A stretch of DNA of 33,033 nt from Porphyromonas sp. HMSC065F10 (GCF_001808555.1 NZ_KV793776.1:1-33033), one strand, 5' to 3'. Positions 24,675 through 33,006 are shown, counted from the first letter of the stretch. Numbers and translations: made by a program. The notes: generated by a model from the letters alone, not told the origin.

Positions 24675-26180
24675 ATGAACGAGCAGAAACCCAAACGACT
24701 AAAAAGCTGGCAAGGCTGGCTCCTCTTCGGTGCCACCCTCGTGATTGTCTTCTTACTGGGACTCTTTGCTGCCTCAGTGACAGAGCGACGCGCAGAGATC
24801 CGATCAATCTATGCCAATAAGAAGATCGACATTGAGCCCGGCGAGGCAAAGAGCGAGGTCTACGGCATCAATTATCCCCGAGAGTACGACACTTGGAGGG
24901 AGACCGCAGACACGACCTTTGAGAGCCGACACAATGGGAGTAAGGCGGTGGATGTGCTGGCAGAGCGACCGGAGATGGTCGTCCTGTGGGCAGGTTACGC
25001 CTTCAGCCGCGACTACTCCACCCCGCGAGGGCATATGCACGCTATCGAGGACGTCACCAATACCCTGCGGACAGGTACCCCGGGACTTCCGGACGGGGAG
25101 GATCTCCAACCTGCCACATGCTGGACCTGTAAGGGACCGGATGTGCCGAGGATGATGCAGCAGGTGGGGCTGCAGGAGTTTTATCAGAAACGCTGGTCCG
25201 ACTGGGGAAGCGAGATAGTCAATCCCATCGGCTGCGCCGACTGCCACGATGCGGAGACGATGGAGCTGCACATCAGCCGCCCGGCACTCGTAGAGGCTAT
25301 GGAGCGTCGCGGGATCGACATTACCAAGGCTTCTCACCAAGAGATGCGCTCCCTCGTCTGTGCTCAGTGTCACGTCGAGTACTACTTCAAGAAGGACGGC
25401 AACTACCTCACCTTCCCCTGGGACAAGGGGATGACCTTTGAGGATGTGGAGGCTTACTACGACGAGCAGGACTACTACGACTACATCCATCCGCTGAGCA
25501 AGGCGCATATCCTCAAGGCTCAGCACCCGGACTACGAGCTGTCACAGCATGGGATCCACGCTCAGAGAGGAGTCTCCTGCGCAGACTGCCATATGCCGTA
25601 CATCAGCGAGGGGGGCGTAAAGTTTAGCGACCACCATATCATGAGTCCCCTTGCTCACATCGACCGTACCTGCCAGACCTGCCACCGTGAGAGCAAGGAG
25701 GAGCTGCTAAAGAACGTCTACGACCGACAAGAGAAAGCACTCGAGGTACGGAACAGCCTCGAGAGGGAGCTCTCCAGAGCACATATAGAGGCAGCCTTTG
25801 CCTGGGCAAAGGGAGCGACGGAGAGCCAGATGGCGCCGGTGCTCAAGCTGATCCGGGAGAGCCAATTCCGCTGGGATTACGGGGTGGCAAGCCATGGTGC
25901 GTCATTCCACGCCCCACAGGAGGTGACGCGTATCCTGAGCGGTGGACTGGAGAGAGCTCTTCAGGCTCGGGTAAAGCTGGCGCAGGTACTGGCGCAGAAT
26001 GGCTTCACCGGTGAGGTACCAATGCCTGACATCAGCACGAAGGAGAAGGCACAGAAGTACATTGGTCTTGATATGAATAAGCTTCGGGAACAGAAGGAGG
26101 ACTTCAAGAAAACCATCGTCCCGAAGTGGATTGAAGAGGCTAAGGCTAAGGGCAATATCTACACTGCCTCCAATCAGTGA
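24675..26180 (+). CDS. nrfA: Cytochrome c nitrite reductase, ammonia-forming catalytic subunit
   Basis: NrfA reduces nitrite to ammonium with six electrons in the periplasm. The 501-residue protein has an N-terminal hydrophobic segment (about 16-34, signal peptide or anchor). Its active-site haem motif is CWTCK (149-153), with Lys as proximal ligand, and four CxxCH motifs follow: CADCH (187-191), CAQCH (229-233), CADCH (302-306) and CQTCH (333-337). This is the full pentahaem set. Later histidines, as in SHGASFH, supply distal ligands. The CxxCK haem normally needs a dedicated lyase, and CcsB/CcsA genes lie directly downstream. A hairpin sits in the 101-base gap before ccsB. Confidence 0.97.
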   Translation: MNEQKPKRLKSWQGWLLFGATLVIVFLLGLFAASVTERRAEIRSIYANKKIDIEPGEAKSEVYGINYPREYDTWRETADTTFESRHNGSKAVDVLAERPEMVVLWAGYAFSRDYSTPRGHMHAIEDVTNTLRTGTPGLPDGEDLQPATCWTCKGPDVPRMMQQVGLQEFYQKRWSDWGSEIVNPIGCADCHDAETMELHISRPALVEAMERRGIDITKASHQEMRSLVCAQCHVEYYFKKDGNYLTFPWDKGMTFEDVEAYYDEQDYYDYIHPLSKAHILKAQHPDYELSQHGIHAQRGVSCADCHMPYISEGGVKFSDHHIMSPLAHIDRTCQTCHRESKEELLKNVYDRQEKALEVRNSLERELSRAHIEAAFAWAKGATESQMAPVLKLIRESQFRWDYGVASHGASFHAPQEVTRILSGGLERALQARVKLAQVLAQNGFTGEVPMPDISTKEKAQKYIGLDMNKLREQKEDFKKTIVPKWIEEAKAKGNIYTASNQ

Positions 26181-26224
26181 GCCCCATTGCCACAAGGACA
26201 ATATGGGTATCATCTACAGAGAGA

Positions 26225-26258
26225 AGAGACGTTCCCCGATGGATCGGGTGACGTCTCT
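26225..26258 (+). promoter_or_regulatory. Intercistronic hairpin between nrfA and ccsB
   Basis: AGAGACGT pairs with ACGTCTCT, and the inner CCCGAT with ATCGGG, with 2-base internal mismatches on each side and a GG loop. There is no T tract. It could partly terminate the transcript, or act as an RNA-processing or stability element that lowers ccs relative to nrfHA. Confidence 0.6.
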
Positions 26259-26281
26259 TGCCCTAAAGGGAAGTCGTTGCG

Positions 26282-27556
26282 ATGAGTAAGGGAAAGAGCC
26301 TCTGGAGCGGGAGGTGGGGCTACAGGGAGGGCTGGGTCATCACAGGCGGATTGCTCCTGATCGCACTCCTCTGGCAGGACATCCTCGGTCCGCTACCGGG
26401 AGGGATGATCCCCCACTCGACCGTCATCGGAGCTGTCATCATCCTTGTATTGACAGCGGGGATCTGCACGGGGCTCAGAGAGCGGAGGGTGGTACCGGAG
26501 GCGATCCGATACCTCTTTAGCCCTGCAGCCACCATCTGCAGCATCACCCTCTTTATGGGGGTGACCTTAGTGGCCGGGCTGACAACACAGGTGCCGCCGG
26601 AGATGGCCATCGGGATGGGAGGGGTACTTCATCATATGGGAGCCACCTCAGTGGTACACTCCTACCCCTTCGTCACCTCATACCTCTACCTGCTACTTGT
26701 CCTGCTCTGCGTGACGATGCGCCGCGTGTGGCACTTCCGCCGACCGATCCGGGATGGAGCCTTTGTACTCAATCACCTGGGACTCGCCTACTTCCTCACT
26801 TTTGCCCTCCTCAGCTCCAGTGCCATAGAGCGTTACCGGATGACCATTACCGAGGGCGACACCGAGTGGAGGGGACTGATCGATGGGCGTCAGGAGCCGG
26901 TGGAGCTACCGATAGCGATTGAGCTTAAGGACTTCCGGATGGAGGAGTATCCGCCTAAGCTGATGCTCCTTGACGGCACAAAGGGGCTGGTAAAGGGAAA
27001 GGGCGGCACACCCCTTGAGCTGCTTCTCGACCAGCCACTCCCGCAGAGTGGTCTGCTCGGTCAGTGGCACGTGACGGTAGATGATCAACTTCCCCTCGCC
27101 GCACCGGTTATGAGCAGCGACACCCTGCGCTATGTCGAGTGGGGCAGCGATGGTGCGACGACAGCGGCACATGTCATAGTCTCACGAGAGGGAGACGAGC
27201 CTGTCTCGGGATGGGTCAGCAATGGGAGTTACCTCATCCCCTATCGTGCTCTCACACTCAAGGACAGTCTGACCCTCGTGATGCCGGAGTGCGAGCCCAA
27301 GCAGTACTACTCCGATGTCGTCTACTACACCCGGGAGGGAAGTAGCGGTCAGGCAACGATCTCTGTCAATAGCCCTCTACGACTTGGTGACTGGTACATC
27401 TATCAGCTCAGCTACGATGAGCGGAAGGGGCGATGGAGCGACTTGACTCAACTGGAGCTGGTGAGAGACCCTTATATGCCGCACATTTACATCGGCTTGG
27501 TGATGCTCCTGCTCGGGGCGATCTTACTCATATTCAGTCCGCCTACGGATAAGTAA
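26282..27556 (+). CDS. ccsB: Cytochrome c maturation protein CcsB/ResB-like (NrfI N-terminal half)
   Basis: A 424-residue inner-membrane protein of the ResB/CcsB type, which works with CcsA in System II to attach haem to apocytochromes c. About five membrane segments lie in residues 18-180. A large periplasmic domain (about 190-395) contains ELKDFRMEEYPPKL and NSPLRLGDWYIYQLSYD, typical of the group. A final membrane segment (about 400-418) follows the VRDPYMPHIYIG stretch. It corresponds to the N-terminal half of fused CcsBA/NrfI proteins. Its stop overlaps the ccsA start by one base (TAATG). Position after nrfHA implies service to these cytochromes. Confidence 0.85.
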   Translation: MSKGKSLWSGRWGYREGWVITGGLLLIALLWQDILGPLPGGMIPHSTVIGAVIILVLTAGICTGLRERRVVPEAIRYLFSPAATICSITLFMGVTLVAGLTTQVPPEMAIGMGGVLHHMGATSVVHSYPFVTSYLYLLLVLLCVTMRRVWHFRRPIRDGAFVLNHLGLAYFLTFALLSSSAIERYRMTITEGDTEWRGLIDGRQEPVELPIAIELKDFRMEEYPPKLMLLDGTKGLVKGKGGTPLELLLDQPLPQSGLLGQWHVTVDDQLPLAAPVMSSDTLRYVEWGSDGATTAAHVIVSREGDEPVSGWVSNGSYLIPYRALTLKDSLTLVMPECEPKQYYSDVVYYTREGSSGQATISVNSPLRLGDWYIYQLSYDERKGRWSDLTQLELVRDPYMPHIYIGLVMLLLGAILLIFSPPTDK

Positions 27557-28368
27557 TGGATCAGATACTCAACCTATTGTCACAGACCCACTGGGATCAC
27601 TTCATCTGGTATGGCATGACAGTGATACTCCTCTCCGCCGTGGGAGCCGGTATGGGCTGGACTATGCGTCGACCGCTCGCTCTACTCTTCTCCACCGCAG
27701 CACTCCTCGTCATGACCTACTTCATTGCCGGAATGTGGGTCAGCCTGGGGCGTCCACCGATGCGGACACAGGGCGAGACGAGACTGCTCTACTCCTTCTT
27801 CGTCCTGATTGCTGGTATCCTCGTCTACAGCCGATGGAGGTATCGGTGGATCCTCTCCTTCAGCACCATACTGGCGGCAGTCTTCATCATCATCAATATC
27901 GTCAAGCCTCAGATCCACTCCAAGACGATGATGGCGGCACTTGCGAGCCCCTACTTTGTCCCCCATGTGATCTCCTATATGTTTGCCTACGGGATGCTTG
28001 GTATCTCGCTGATTATCGGGCTCTACGCCGCGTATAAGAGGTCCGGCGACCATACGGAGCTGCTCAGGGTGATGGACAATCTCGCCTACACCGGCATCGG
28101 ATTTCTCCTGATCGGGCTGATCCTCGGCGCAATCTGGGCAAAAGCAGCGTGGGGGACCTACTGGGGATGGGATCCGAAGGAGACCTGGGCAGCAATAACC
28201 CTCGCAGCATACCTACTCTTCCTCCACCACAGGAAGTTTCACCCGGCAGACCTCAGGACCTCGATCTGGCTGCTTATCCTAAGCTTTCTCTTCCTGCAGA
28301 TGTGCTGGTACGGCGTCAATTATCTCCCATCCGCCAAGGGCAGCATCCACACCTACGGGACGACATAA
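27556..28368 (+). CDS. ccsA: Cytochrome c assembly protein CcsA/ResC-like
   Basis: A 270-residue polytopic membrane protein of the haem-handling family. It has about 7-8 membrane segments. The tryptophan-rich WWD motif is seen as AAWGTYWGWDPKETWA near 195-210, which binds haem on the periplasmic side. Conserved His residues flank it, as in YFVPHVISY and FLHH. It corresponds to the C-terminal half of fused NrfI/CcsBA. It is translationally coupled to ccsB and ends the nrf-ccs unit; no strong terminator follows. Confidence 0.92.
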   Translation: MDQILNLLSQTHWDHFIWYGMTVILLSAVGAGMGWTMRRPLALLFSTAALLVMTYFIAGMWVSLGRPPMRTQGETRLLYSFFVLIAGILVYSRWRYRWILSFSTILAAVFIIINIVKPQIHSKTMMAALASPYFVPHVISYMFAYGMLGISLIIGLYAAYKRSGDHTELLRVMDNLAYTGIGFLLIGLILGAIWAKAAWGTYWGWDPKETWAAITLAAYLLFLHHRKFHPADLRTSIWLLILSFLFLQMCWYGVNYLPSAKGSIHTYGTT

Positions 28369-28370
28369 GT

Positions 28371-28448
28371 GACACTTCCGTGACAAAACGGACCTCTCTA
28401 AGGGACATCCTGTCTCCTCGTCTGACATAGAAGTCGGACAGGCCTGTC
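28371..28448. promoter_or_regulatory. Cluster of GACA/TGTC elements upstream of hsp20
   Basis: GACA occurs at 28371, 28382, 28404, 28424 and 28437, and TGTC at 28411 and 28445. Two pairs form palindromes: GACA-TCC-TGTC (28404-28414) and the perfect 12-mer GACAGGCCTGTC (28437-28448). No TAnnTTTG box occurs between ccsA and hsp20. Possible operators for a stress regulator (inference). Confidence 0.4.
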
Positions 28449-28568
28449 AGCATAATATCCTAATCGTCAGACCGCTGCACACGGCATCGATCTTGTCCTA
28501 TGCTTGGTGTCGATGGCTTCTGAGCCTGAGACTGAATAGGAAAGTAAACCAACCAAAGCATAAGAATT

Positions 28569-29048
28569 ATGACACGTACAGGATTTGATCTCTTCAACGA
28601 TCTCTTTTTCAACGACAATTTCCTCCGTCCCGACTACAGCACTACGCGCGGAGCCTCCAGCCCAGCGACCAACGTGATTGAGGAGGAGGATGCGTACAAG
28701 CTACAGGTATCGGCACCCGGCTTCACGAAGGCTGATGTGGATGTGAAGCTTGACCAGGACGGCAACCTCGTGATCTCGCTGGACAAGAGGAGCGAGGAGA
28801 AGACGGCCGACACCGATGAGGGCAAGGCCACAGACTCCAAGCAGGTGGCTACGACCGACCAGAAGCCGGTACACTACCTCCGCCGGGAGTTTTACCACCA
28901 GAGCTCGATGCAGCGCTTCTCCCTCCCTGAGGATGCGGACGCTGACAGCATCCGCGCCAAGATGGAGGACGGCATCCTCGAGGTGGTGATCCCAAAGGTC
29001 AAGCCTGAGGAGAAGCCGAGCATCGAGAGAGCCATCAGTATCGACTAA
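28569..29048 (+). CDS. Small heat-shock protein (Hsp20/IbpA family)
   Basis: A 159-residue ATP-independent holdase that keeps denatured proteins soluble. The alpha-crystallin domain spans about 38-150: it opens with EEDAYKLQVSAPGF, has the NLVISLDK strand, and closes with MEDGILEVVIPKV. An acidic, Lys/Thr-rich loop of about 28 residues (about 77-104) is inserted between strands, as in other Bacteroidota Hsp20 proteins. The C-terminal I-x-I oligomerisation motif is present as AISID. The gene is alone between a 200-base upstream region and a perfect 24-bp hairpin. No housekeeping -7 box is seen upstream, consistent with stress control. Confidence 0.93.
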   Translation: MTRTGFDLFNDLFFNDNFLRPDYSTTRGASSPATNVIEEEDAYKLQVSAPGFTKADVDVKLDQDGNLVISLDKRSEEKTADTDEGKATDSKQVATTDQKPVHYLRREFYHQSSMQRFSLPEDADADSIRAKMEDGILEVVIPKVKPEEKPSIERAISID

Positions 29049-29078
29049 GCGAGAGCCAGGGTTAGAGAAAAGTTTGGT

Positions 29079-29131
29079 AAAGCAAAGGGACTGCATAGAG
29101 AGGGTAACTCTCTATGCAGTCCCTTTGCTTT
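29079..29131 (+). terminator. Perfect 24-bp hairpin terminator after hsp20
   Basis: Arms 29079-29102 and 29108-29131 are perfectly complementary over 24 bp with loop GGTAA. The stem ends in TTT and no longer T tract follows. The stem starts AAAG and closes CTTT, so it could terminate in either direction. Confidence 0.8.
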
Positions 29132-29171
29132 AGAGGCGCGCGAGCCGTTCCCACAACAGAATGAAAATCGC

Positions 29172-29179
29172 TACCTTTG
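29172..29179 (+). promoter_or_regulatory. -7 box of ftsE-lysC-menA
   Basis: TACCTTTG lies about 40-45 bases before the two candidate ftsE ATGs and rules out an earlier in-frame TTG at 29177 as the start. Confidence 0.7.
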
Positions 29180-29224
29180 CCTAAGATCCTTAGTAGGACT
29201 CATACTATACAGCAATCAATGATT

Positions 29225-29947
29225 ATGGCTGAAAACTCTGTACTCGAGTATCGCGACGTCACCATCCGCCGGGCGGAGAATGTCATCATACGCCACACTG
29301 ACCTTCAGATCAATGCGGGTGACCTCGTGTATCTGATCGGACGCGTGGGATCGGGGAAGTCTACGCTGCTCAAGACGATATACGCCGACGTGCCCATAAG
29401 CGATGGAGAGTCACACTTCGGGAAGTTTGACCTAAGGCGGATCAAGAGGCGACAGATCCCCTACCTGAGACGCGAGATGGGGATCATCTTCCAGGACTTC
29501 CGACTGATGCACGACCGCACGATTGAGGACAACCTAAGCTTCGTCCTCCGCGCCACCGGCTGGTCGGACAAGCGAGAGATCAGCCACCGGATTGATGAAG
29601 TGCTGGCAAATGTGGGGATGGATCACAAGGGCTACAAGCTCCCCCACGAGCTGTCGGGCGGGGAGCAGCAGCGTATGGTCATCGCTCGCGCCCTACTCAA
29701 TAAGCCCAAGCTCATCCTCGCCGATGAGCCGACGGGAAACCTTGACCCGGAGACCGGAGACCAGATCTTCCAGCTATTCCGGAAGATCACCGAGAGCGGC
29801 ACAGCCGTGATCATGAGCACACACAATTACGAGATGATGCGGAAGTATCCCTCCCGCATCCTCAAGATCGAGGACGAGCAGCTACACGAGATGACCGTCC
29901 GCACACCGGTGGAGGATCCTGAGGAGCAAGAGAGTACAGAGAGATGA
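29225..29947 (+). CDS. ftsE: FtsE-like cell-division ABC ATPase
   Basis: A 240-residue ABC ATPase of the FtsE/LolD class with Walker A GRVGSGKST, signature LSGGEQQR, Walker B LILADEPTGNLD and switch His in STHNYEM. FtsE works with the membrane protein FtsX to activate septal peptidoglycan hydrolases; FtsX is not adjacent. FtsE is preferred over LolD because of the opening VLEYRDVTI and FQDFRLMHDRT, but this is not certain. Two ATGs six bases apart (29219 and 29225) are both possible; the C-terminus is an acidic tail. The stop overlaps the lysC start (ATGA), so translation is probably coupled. Confidence 0.85.
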   Translation: MAENSVLEYRDVTIRRAENVIIRHTDLQINAGDLVYLIGRVGSGKSTLLKTIYADVPISDGESHFGKFDLRRIKRRQIPYLRREMGIIFQDFRLMHDRTIEDNLSFVLRATGWSDKREISHRIDEVLANVGMDHKGYKLPHELSGGEQQRMVIARALLNKPKLILADEPTGNLDPETGDQIFQLFRKITESGTAVIMSTHNYEMMRKYPSRILKIEDEQLHEMTVRTPVEDPEEQESTER

Positions 29948-31293
29948 GAGATTTCTCAGAGCTGATAGTCATGAAATTTGGCGGCACCTCGGTAGGCTCC
30001 GCCGATCGCATTAAGTATGTCGCCTCACTGATTGAGGACGATCGCTTCAAGATCGTGGTCCTCAGTGCCATGAGTGGCGTCACCAATACGCTGGTCGAGA
30101 TCAGTGACCACTTTGCCCACTCCAATGTCCAGGGCGCACTCAGCCTGATCGACGAGCTGGAGCAGAAGTACTACCACACCATCGACACCCTCTACGAGAG
30201 CAAGGAGTCGCAGACACTGGCAAAGGTCTTCGTCGACGAGAAGATGAGCTTCCTCAGGAGCTTTGAGACGGAGCGACTCTTCAGTGACTACGAGACCAAG
30301 CAGGTCCTCGGTCAGGGCGAGATTATCTCCGTGCGGATGATGGAGCTCTACCTCAGGGAGCAGGGAAAAAATCCGATCCGGCTGAGCGCCCTCGACTTCA
30401 TCTGCACCGACCAGTATGGCGAGCCGGACTTCCCGCGCATACAGGACCGGCTCCTGCAGACGATGGCCGACTACCCGACGGAGACGCTCTTCCTCACCGA
30501 GGGGTACATCTGCCTTAATGCCTACTCCGAGATGGACAACCTCAAGCGAGGTGGCAGCGACTACACCGCCACCATCATCGGCTCCGTCCTCGATGCCAAG
30601 GAGATTCAGATATGGACCGACATTGACGGGATGCACAATAACGACCCTCGTGTCGTGGAGCACACCCGACCGGTGAGGACACTCCACTACGATGAGGCGT
30701 CCGAGCTGGCCTACTTCGGTGCCAAGATCCTCCACCCCTCCTGCATCATCCCCGCCAAGATGGCAAATGTGCCGGTAAAGCTCCTCAGCACTATGGAGCC
30801 GCAGGCAAAAGGGACCCTGATCTCCAACCGCATGGACGAGGGTGCACTCAAGGCGATCGCTGCCAAGGACGGCATCACCGTACTGAGGATCCGCAGCACG
30901 AGACTGCTGCTCTCCTACGGCTTTCTACGCAAGGTCTTCGAGGTCTTCGAGGCCAATAGGACTCCGATCGACATGGTCACCACCAGCGAGGTGTCGGTAT
31001 CCGTCAGCATCACCGACACGGACCGACTGGAGGACATCCTCGCCAATCTCCGACGCTTCAGCACCGTCACCCTGGACTACCCGATGACCATCCTCTGTAT
31101 TGCCGGTGACCTCAATTGGAAAAACGTCGGCTTTGAGTCCCGCGTCATCGAGGCGGTAAAGGACCTGCCGGTACGGATGATCTCCTTCGGTGGGTCGGAC
31201 CACAACGTCTCAGTAGTGGTGCGGGCGGAGGATAAGGAGTTGGCTATGAATCAGCTCCACAAGCACCTCTTCATGGAGCAGGAGGATGAGTAA
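29944..31293 (+). CDS. lysC: Aspartate kinase
   Basis: Phosphorylates aspartate, the first step towards lysine, threonine, methionine and diaminopimelate. The 449-residue protein begins with the signature VMKFGGTSVGSADRI (about 9-23), has the kinase-domain stretch GGSDYTATIIGS, and ends in two ACT domains (about 300-449), the usual site of feedback by lysine or threonine. It is monofunctional, with no fused homoserine dehydrogenase. It overlaps ftsE by 4 bases and menA by 8. Coupling of a cell-division ATPase, a diaminopimelate-pathway enzyme and a quinone enzyme suggests a growth-linked operon (inference). Confidence 0.95.
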   Translation: MRDFSELIVMKFGGTSVGSADRIKYVASLIEDDRFKIVVLSAMSGVTNTLVEISDHFAHSNVQGALSLIDELEQKYYHTIDTLYESKESQTLAKVFVDEKMSFLRSFETERLFSDYETKQVLGQGEIISVRMMELYLREQGKNPIRLSALDFICTDQYGEPDFPRIQDRLLQTMADYPTETLFLTEGYICLNAYSEMDNLKRGGSDYTATIIGSVLDAKEIQIWTDIDGMHNNDPRVVEHTRPVRTLHYDEASELAYFGAKILHPSCIIPAKMANVPVKLLSTMEPQAKGTLISNRMDEGALKAIAAKDGITVLRIRSTRLLLSYGFLRKVFEVFEANRTPIDMVTTSEVSVSVSITDTDRLEDILANLRRFSTVTLDYPMTILCIAGDLNWKNVGFESRVIEAVKDLPVRMISFGGSDHNVSVVVRAEDKELAMNQLHKHLFMEQEDE

Positions 31294-32170
31294 CCGACTC
31301 AGCACCTGGGTCTATGCGACACGCCCTCACACCTTAGGTGCATCCATTGCTCCCATGCTGGTGGTGCTGGGTGCGCTGATCGCCGAGGGAGTATTTGACT
31401 TCCTGCCCTACCTCTGCGCCATACTTGTTGCGCTGTCAGCGCAGATCACCAGCAACTTTGCCAACGATTACTTCGACTACAAGGGGGAGAAAGACACCGA
31501 CAAGAGGGTCGGCTTTCGCCGAGTACTGGTGACCGGCGAAGTGACCCCTCGAGAGATGCTGACTGCCATGCTGATCTCCACTGGGATCACCATACTCTCC
31601 GGCATCGTGGCAGTGCTACTGACGGGAGCGTGGTGGCTTATCGCCGTGGGGCTGCTGGTGCTGGTCGGCGTCTACGCCTACTCCTACGGTCCCTATCCTC
31701 TCTCCACCCATGGACTGGGAGATGTGGCGGTGGTACTCTTCTACGGTATGACACCGATCCTTGCCACCTATGGGGCCATCGGTGGTACCCCGCCACTCTA
31801 CCTCCTCCTTATGTCGGTCGGCATAGGAATCTGGGAGGACAATATACTCGTCTGCAATAACTACCGGGACTACGCTGAGGACAGGGAGAGCGGCAAGCGT
31901 ACGATCATCGTCCGTATGGGGGAGCACTTCGGTCCCACAATGTACCTCCTGAATAGCCTCCTCACGGTGATACTCTTGGCCATCGGGATCCGCCTCGCCA
32001 CCGAGCGCTGGGGACTGACCGCTATAGTGCTGAGTATCGCCCCTCTCGTCGCTGTGCTCACCGTCTGCATCTACCGCTGGCACGGATCGGAGCTCAATAA
32101 GCTCCTAAAGTACACCAACATTGTCTCCCTGGTGATCGGTCTGCTGCTTCTTATCCTCCAGGTACTGTGA
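31286..32170 (+). CDS. menA: 1,4-dihydroxy-2-naphthoate prenyltransferase
   Basis: Attaches the polyprenyl chain to dihydroxynaphthoate in menaquinone synthesis. The 294-residue UbiA-family membrane protein has about 8-9 hydrophobic segments. Its two Asp-rich metal/diphosphate motifs are NDYFDYKGEKDTD (about 60-72) and NNYRDYAEDRESGKRT (about 191-206), both typical of MenA. The start lies inside the lysC end, implying coupling. Its product is the electron donor for the NrfHA system at 24031-26180. A hairpin follows at 32175. Confidence 0.95.
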   Translation: MSNRLSTWVYATRPHTLGASIAPMLVVLGALIAEGVFDFLPYLCAILVALSAQITSNFANDYFDYKGEKDTDKRVGFRRVLVTGEVTPREMLTAMLISTGITILSGIVAVLLTGAWWLIAVGLLVLVGVYAYSYGPYPLSTHGLGDVAVVLFYGMTPILATYGAIGGTPPLYLLLMSVGIGIWEDNILVCNNYRDYAEDRESGKRTIIVRMGEHFGPTMYLLNSLLTVILLAIGIRLATERWGLTAIVLSIAPLVAVLTVCIYRWHGSELNKLLKYTNIVSLVIGLLLLILQVL

Positions 32171-32174
32171 TAGA

Positions 32175-32205
32175 TGCGGAGAGAAAAAAGTTTCCGCAAA
32201 TTTTT
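32175..32205 (+). terminator. Weak terminator after menA
   Basis: TGCGGA (32175-32180) pairs with TCCGCA (32193-32198) across a 12-base A-rich loop, followed by AATTTTT. Confidence 0.5.
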
Positions 32206-32228
32206 ATACGTAATTCAAAATCATTGCT

Positions 32229-32236
32229 TACCTTTG
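32229..32236 (+). promoter_or_regulatory. -7 box of the NlpE-like lipoprotein gene
   Basis: TACCTTTG lies 81 bases before the ATG at 32318, with an A/T-rich leader typical of well-expressed Bacteroidota genes. Confidence 0.72.
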
Positions 32237-32317
32237 CACAATAGTTGGTTCATCAGCTAAGCACCAGCTACAGAATAAGCAAGGCTGAGTTTTATCACTA
32301 TTACAAATAGTTTTATC

Positions 32318-32833
32318 ATGAAGAAGATTTTCGCAATCGCATCAATCGCACTGGCACTCGGACTCGGTCTGGCTGCTTGCGATGGTAAGCAAAGCAAGGA
32401 GGATGCAGCTCTGGCACAGGCCAAGGCTGACTCTCTCGCTGAGGTAGCCCGTCAGGACTCTATCGCCGCTGTACGTGCCGCCGTAGCTGCTCCCTATGTA
32501 GGCACCTACGAGGGCGAGCTGCCTGCAGCAGACGCCTCCGGTCTTCGTACCGTATTTGTAGTTACCCCCGAGGGTGGCTACACCTACGACCAGGCTCTCG
32601 TCAGCGATGGTGAGCAGAAGTTCCATGACAATGGTACCTTCACCATCGATGAGAACGGCATCATCGTCCTGATGAGCCAGATCAATGAGGAGACCGCAGC
32701 TACCCCCTTCATCCGCATGCAGAAGGATGAGCAGGGCAACCTGATCGTTGTCAATGCCGACGGCACCCTCCCCGAGGATGTAAAGGCTTACACCCTCGTC
32801 AAGAAGTCTGAGGTCGCTGAGACCATGGAGTAA
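32318..32833 (+). CDS. NlpE-like lipoprotein lacking the CxxC motif
   Basis: A 171-residue lipoprotein with signal MKKIFAIASIALALGLGLAA and lipidated C21 (LAAC). An Ala/Asp/Ser-rich helical linker (about 27-57) follows, then a small beta-barrel-like domain: YVGTYEGELPAADASGLRT, then VTPEGGYTY. This matches the N-terminal domain of NlpE, a copper- and envelope-stress lipoprotein whose motif normally reads LPCADC. Both cysteines are Ala here (LPAADA). The C-terminal OB-like domain of E. coli NlpE is missing. Its own promoter, A/T-rich leader and strong terminator suggest a well-expressed single gene. I infer a periplasm-facing structural or sensor role rather than a redox or metal role. Confidence 0.75.
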   Translation: MKKIFAIASIALALGLGLAACDGKQSKEDAALAQAKADSLAEVARQDSIAAVRAAVAAPYVGTYEGELPAADASGLRTVFVVTPEGGYTYDQALVSDGEQKFHDNGTFTIDENGIIVLMSQINEETAATPFIRMQKDEQGNLIVVNADGTLPEDVKAYTLVKKSEVAETME

Positions 32834-32866
32834 TCCACAGACCTTGGCCGGATAACCAAGCGCAAA

Positions 32867-32904
32867 AGAGGGATGCGTCCAAGCGGATGCATCCCTCTTT
32901 TTTT
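32867..32904 (+). terminator. Rho-independent terminator after the NlpE-like gene
   Basis: AGAGGGATGCGTCC pairs with GGATGCATCCCTCT with one G-U pair and a 4-base loop, followed by a run of T to 32904. Confidence 0.88.
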
Positions 32905-33006
32905 GGTCTATAGGCAATCAGATCACCTACCGAGACGCCTTGTTGCTCCCTCAGTCCTCACACCTGGGGGAGGACCTTCTCAGTCACCCTCCCACAAGGG
33001 CAATTT

